A stretch of DNA of 64,000 nucleotides. Origin: Petrolisthes cinctipes (lineage: Eukaryota; Arthropoda; Malacostraca; Decapoda; Porcellanidae). Below, in pieces: positions 63,344 through 64,000 of this stretch. The position numbers and the translations under genes were made by a program. Where the stretch lies: the NCBI GenBank assembly GCA_033782935.1, contig JAWQEG010002438.1:406001-470000 (forward strand), read 5' to 3'. A model generated the notes under the pieces. That model was not told the origin of the DNA and did not search any database. It saw nothing but the letters and a program-made list of their open reading frames with translations. Numbering within the stretch: position 1 is the stretch's first letter; every line of letters begins with the position of its first letter.

Positions 63344-64000
63344 TGGCAGTTTCTATAATTTCTAGTACGGTTCCTGGTGAAGAACAGCTGTTGAGTGTAA
63401 CGGGCACGGAGTCTGTCAGAGAAGTCAGTATAAATCCTGATCTTAGTAATGATAAAAGAGAAGATCTATTGAAATTAGTGTCTGCATTCTCGTACATATT
63501 CACAGACAAACCAGGTCGTACTAACCTGATAAAACATAATATAACCTTACATGACTGCAAACCGGTTAGAGAAAGACCGTACCCATTACCTTATGCCACA
63601 CGCAACAAAGTTGAAGAGGAGGTTAAGAAAATGCTAGAGGCAGGTATCATAGATTGTTCATCATCTGATTATTGTGCACCACTGGTTTTGGTAACTAAAC
63701 CAGATGGATCAGTCAGATTCTGTATGAATTATAAAAAATTAAATAGCATAACAAAGTTTGACAATGAACCAATGACACAACCTGATGATATATTATGTAA
63801 ATTAGCTAATAAGATATATTTCTGAAAGATTGACTTTAGTAAGGGCTTTTGGCAAATCCCAATGGAAGACGCTCATAAGGAGTACACAGCATTCACAACC
63901 CCTAGTGGATGTTATGAGTTTAATGTAATGCCATTTGGTTTAGTCAATAGCCCTGCTACTTACAAAAGGATGATAAGGAGACTGCTCAGAGAACAGAAGA
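63343..64000 (+). pseudogene. Gmr1-like Gypsy element: reverse transcriptase, cut by the window edge
   Basis: Starts at the ATG in TAATG, sharing one base with the stop of the integrase frame, in the -1 frame. VRERPYPLPYATRNKVEEEV, LVLVTKPDGSVRFCMNYKKL, then a TGA at 63823-63825 (NKIYF|KIDFSKGFW), and on with FTTPSGCYEFNVMPFGLVNS to the window end. The first catalytic Asp (KIDFSKG) is present; the YxDD box lies outside. With the in-gag TGA, two stops make this copy inactive as written. Confidence 0.88.

Noticed and set aside
60491..64000. Copia-type element
   Set aside because: Integrase-before-RT order is Copia-like, but the GPY/F module and RT motifs (MPFGLVNSPATY) are Gypsy-type.
1..64000. 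tRNA or rRNA genes
   Set aside because: No tRNA-like A/B box pair with foldable arms and no rRNA core words were noticed on either strand by eye; a tRNAscan run would settle it.

Overview
This window is animal nuclear DNA. Spliced protein exons with GT-AG introns (a BBS1-like ciliary gene, a tropomodulin-like exon, a MULE/SWIM gene) are scattered in AT-rich DNA packed with non-LTR and LTR retrotransposons, short inverted-repeat DNA transposons, microsatellites and minisatellites. The many (GGTTA)n-type pentamers are permutations of the arthropod telomere unit TTAGG, and the density of simple repeats fits a large arthropod genome. A decapod crustacean is my best guess, but the species is inferred, not shown. 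I saw no tRNA, rRNA, CRISPR or bacterial operon.

Layout. 1-2.8 kb: A-rich AGTTTATCAC repeats, inverted-repeat element remnants and a GGTNA pentamer array. 2.8-11.5 kb: two broken copies of one CR1/Jockey-type retrotransposon, the first with a PHD-like finger in ORF1, riddled with later insertions. 11.5-14.2 kb: tandem and foldback repeats. 14.2-16.2 kb: a 5'-truncated RTE-like retrotransposon with an open RT frame, inserted in a MITE array. 16.5-17.7 kb: C/G-rich minisatellite that flips strand. 18.1-23.2 kb: a TATA promoter with a short secretory-type start, then a 4.1-kb Harbinger-like element carrying a Myb-type gene remnant. 25.2-30.0 kb: three-exon MULE/SWIM transposase-like gene, minus strand. 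30.1-36.4 kb: Tigger-like element, then an RTE-like element with an intact 1096-codon ORF nested inside an older copy of the same family. 36.4-38.7 kb: exons of BBS1, minus strand. 39.1-43.7 kb: MITE, deleted Mutator element, 3'-truncated Gypsy element. 44-48.7 kb: tandem arrays, including 15 x 81 bp grown inside a foldback element, and an L2-type RT tail. 49-51.8 kb: ISXO2-like zinc exon and a cluster of four related MITEs. 52.3-53.8 kb: tropomodulin-like exon present three times among G-rich arrays. 53.9-57.1 kb: 5' part of another non-LTR element, and MITE arrays. 57.6-59.7 kb: small foldback elements. 59.9-64 kb: a Gypsy-class element with integrase upstream of reverse transcriptase (Gmr1-like order), running off the window.

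The host genes are few and heavily invaded. The clearest non-trivial patterns are: (1) a MITE family with 23-bp-class termini starting GGTA and 8-bp target duplications, five of them perfect, whose core is telomere-like GGTNA pentamers; (2) several unrelated foldback elements whose interiors have grown into tandem arrays; (3) a triplicated tropomodulin exon; (4) the INT-before-RT Gypsy element with a TAATG stop/start junction between its integrase and RT frames. Single-base breaks recur in BBS1, the MULE/SWIM gene and the Myb-type gene. They may be real decay or uncorrected assembly indels, and the sequence alone cannot tell.
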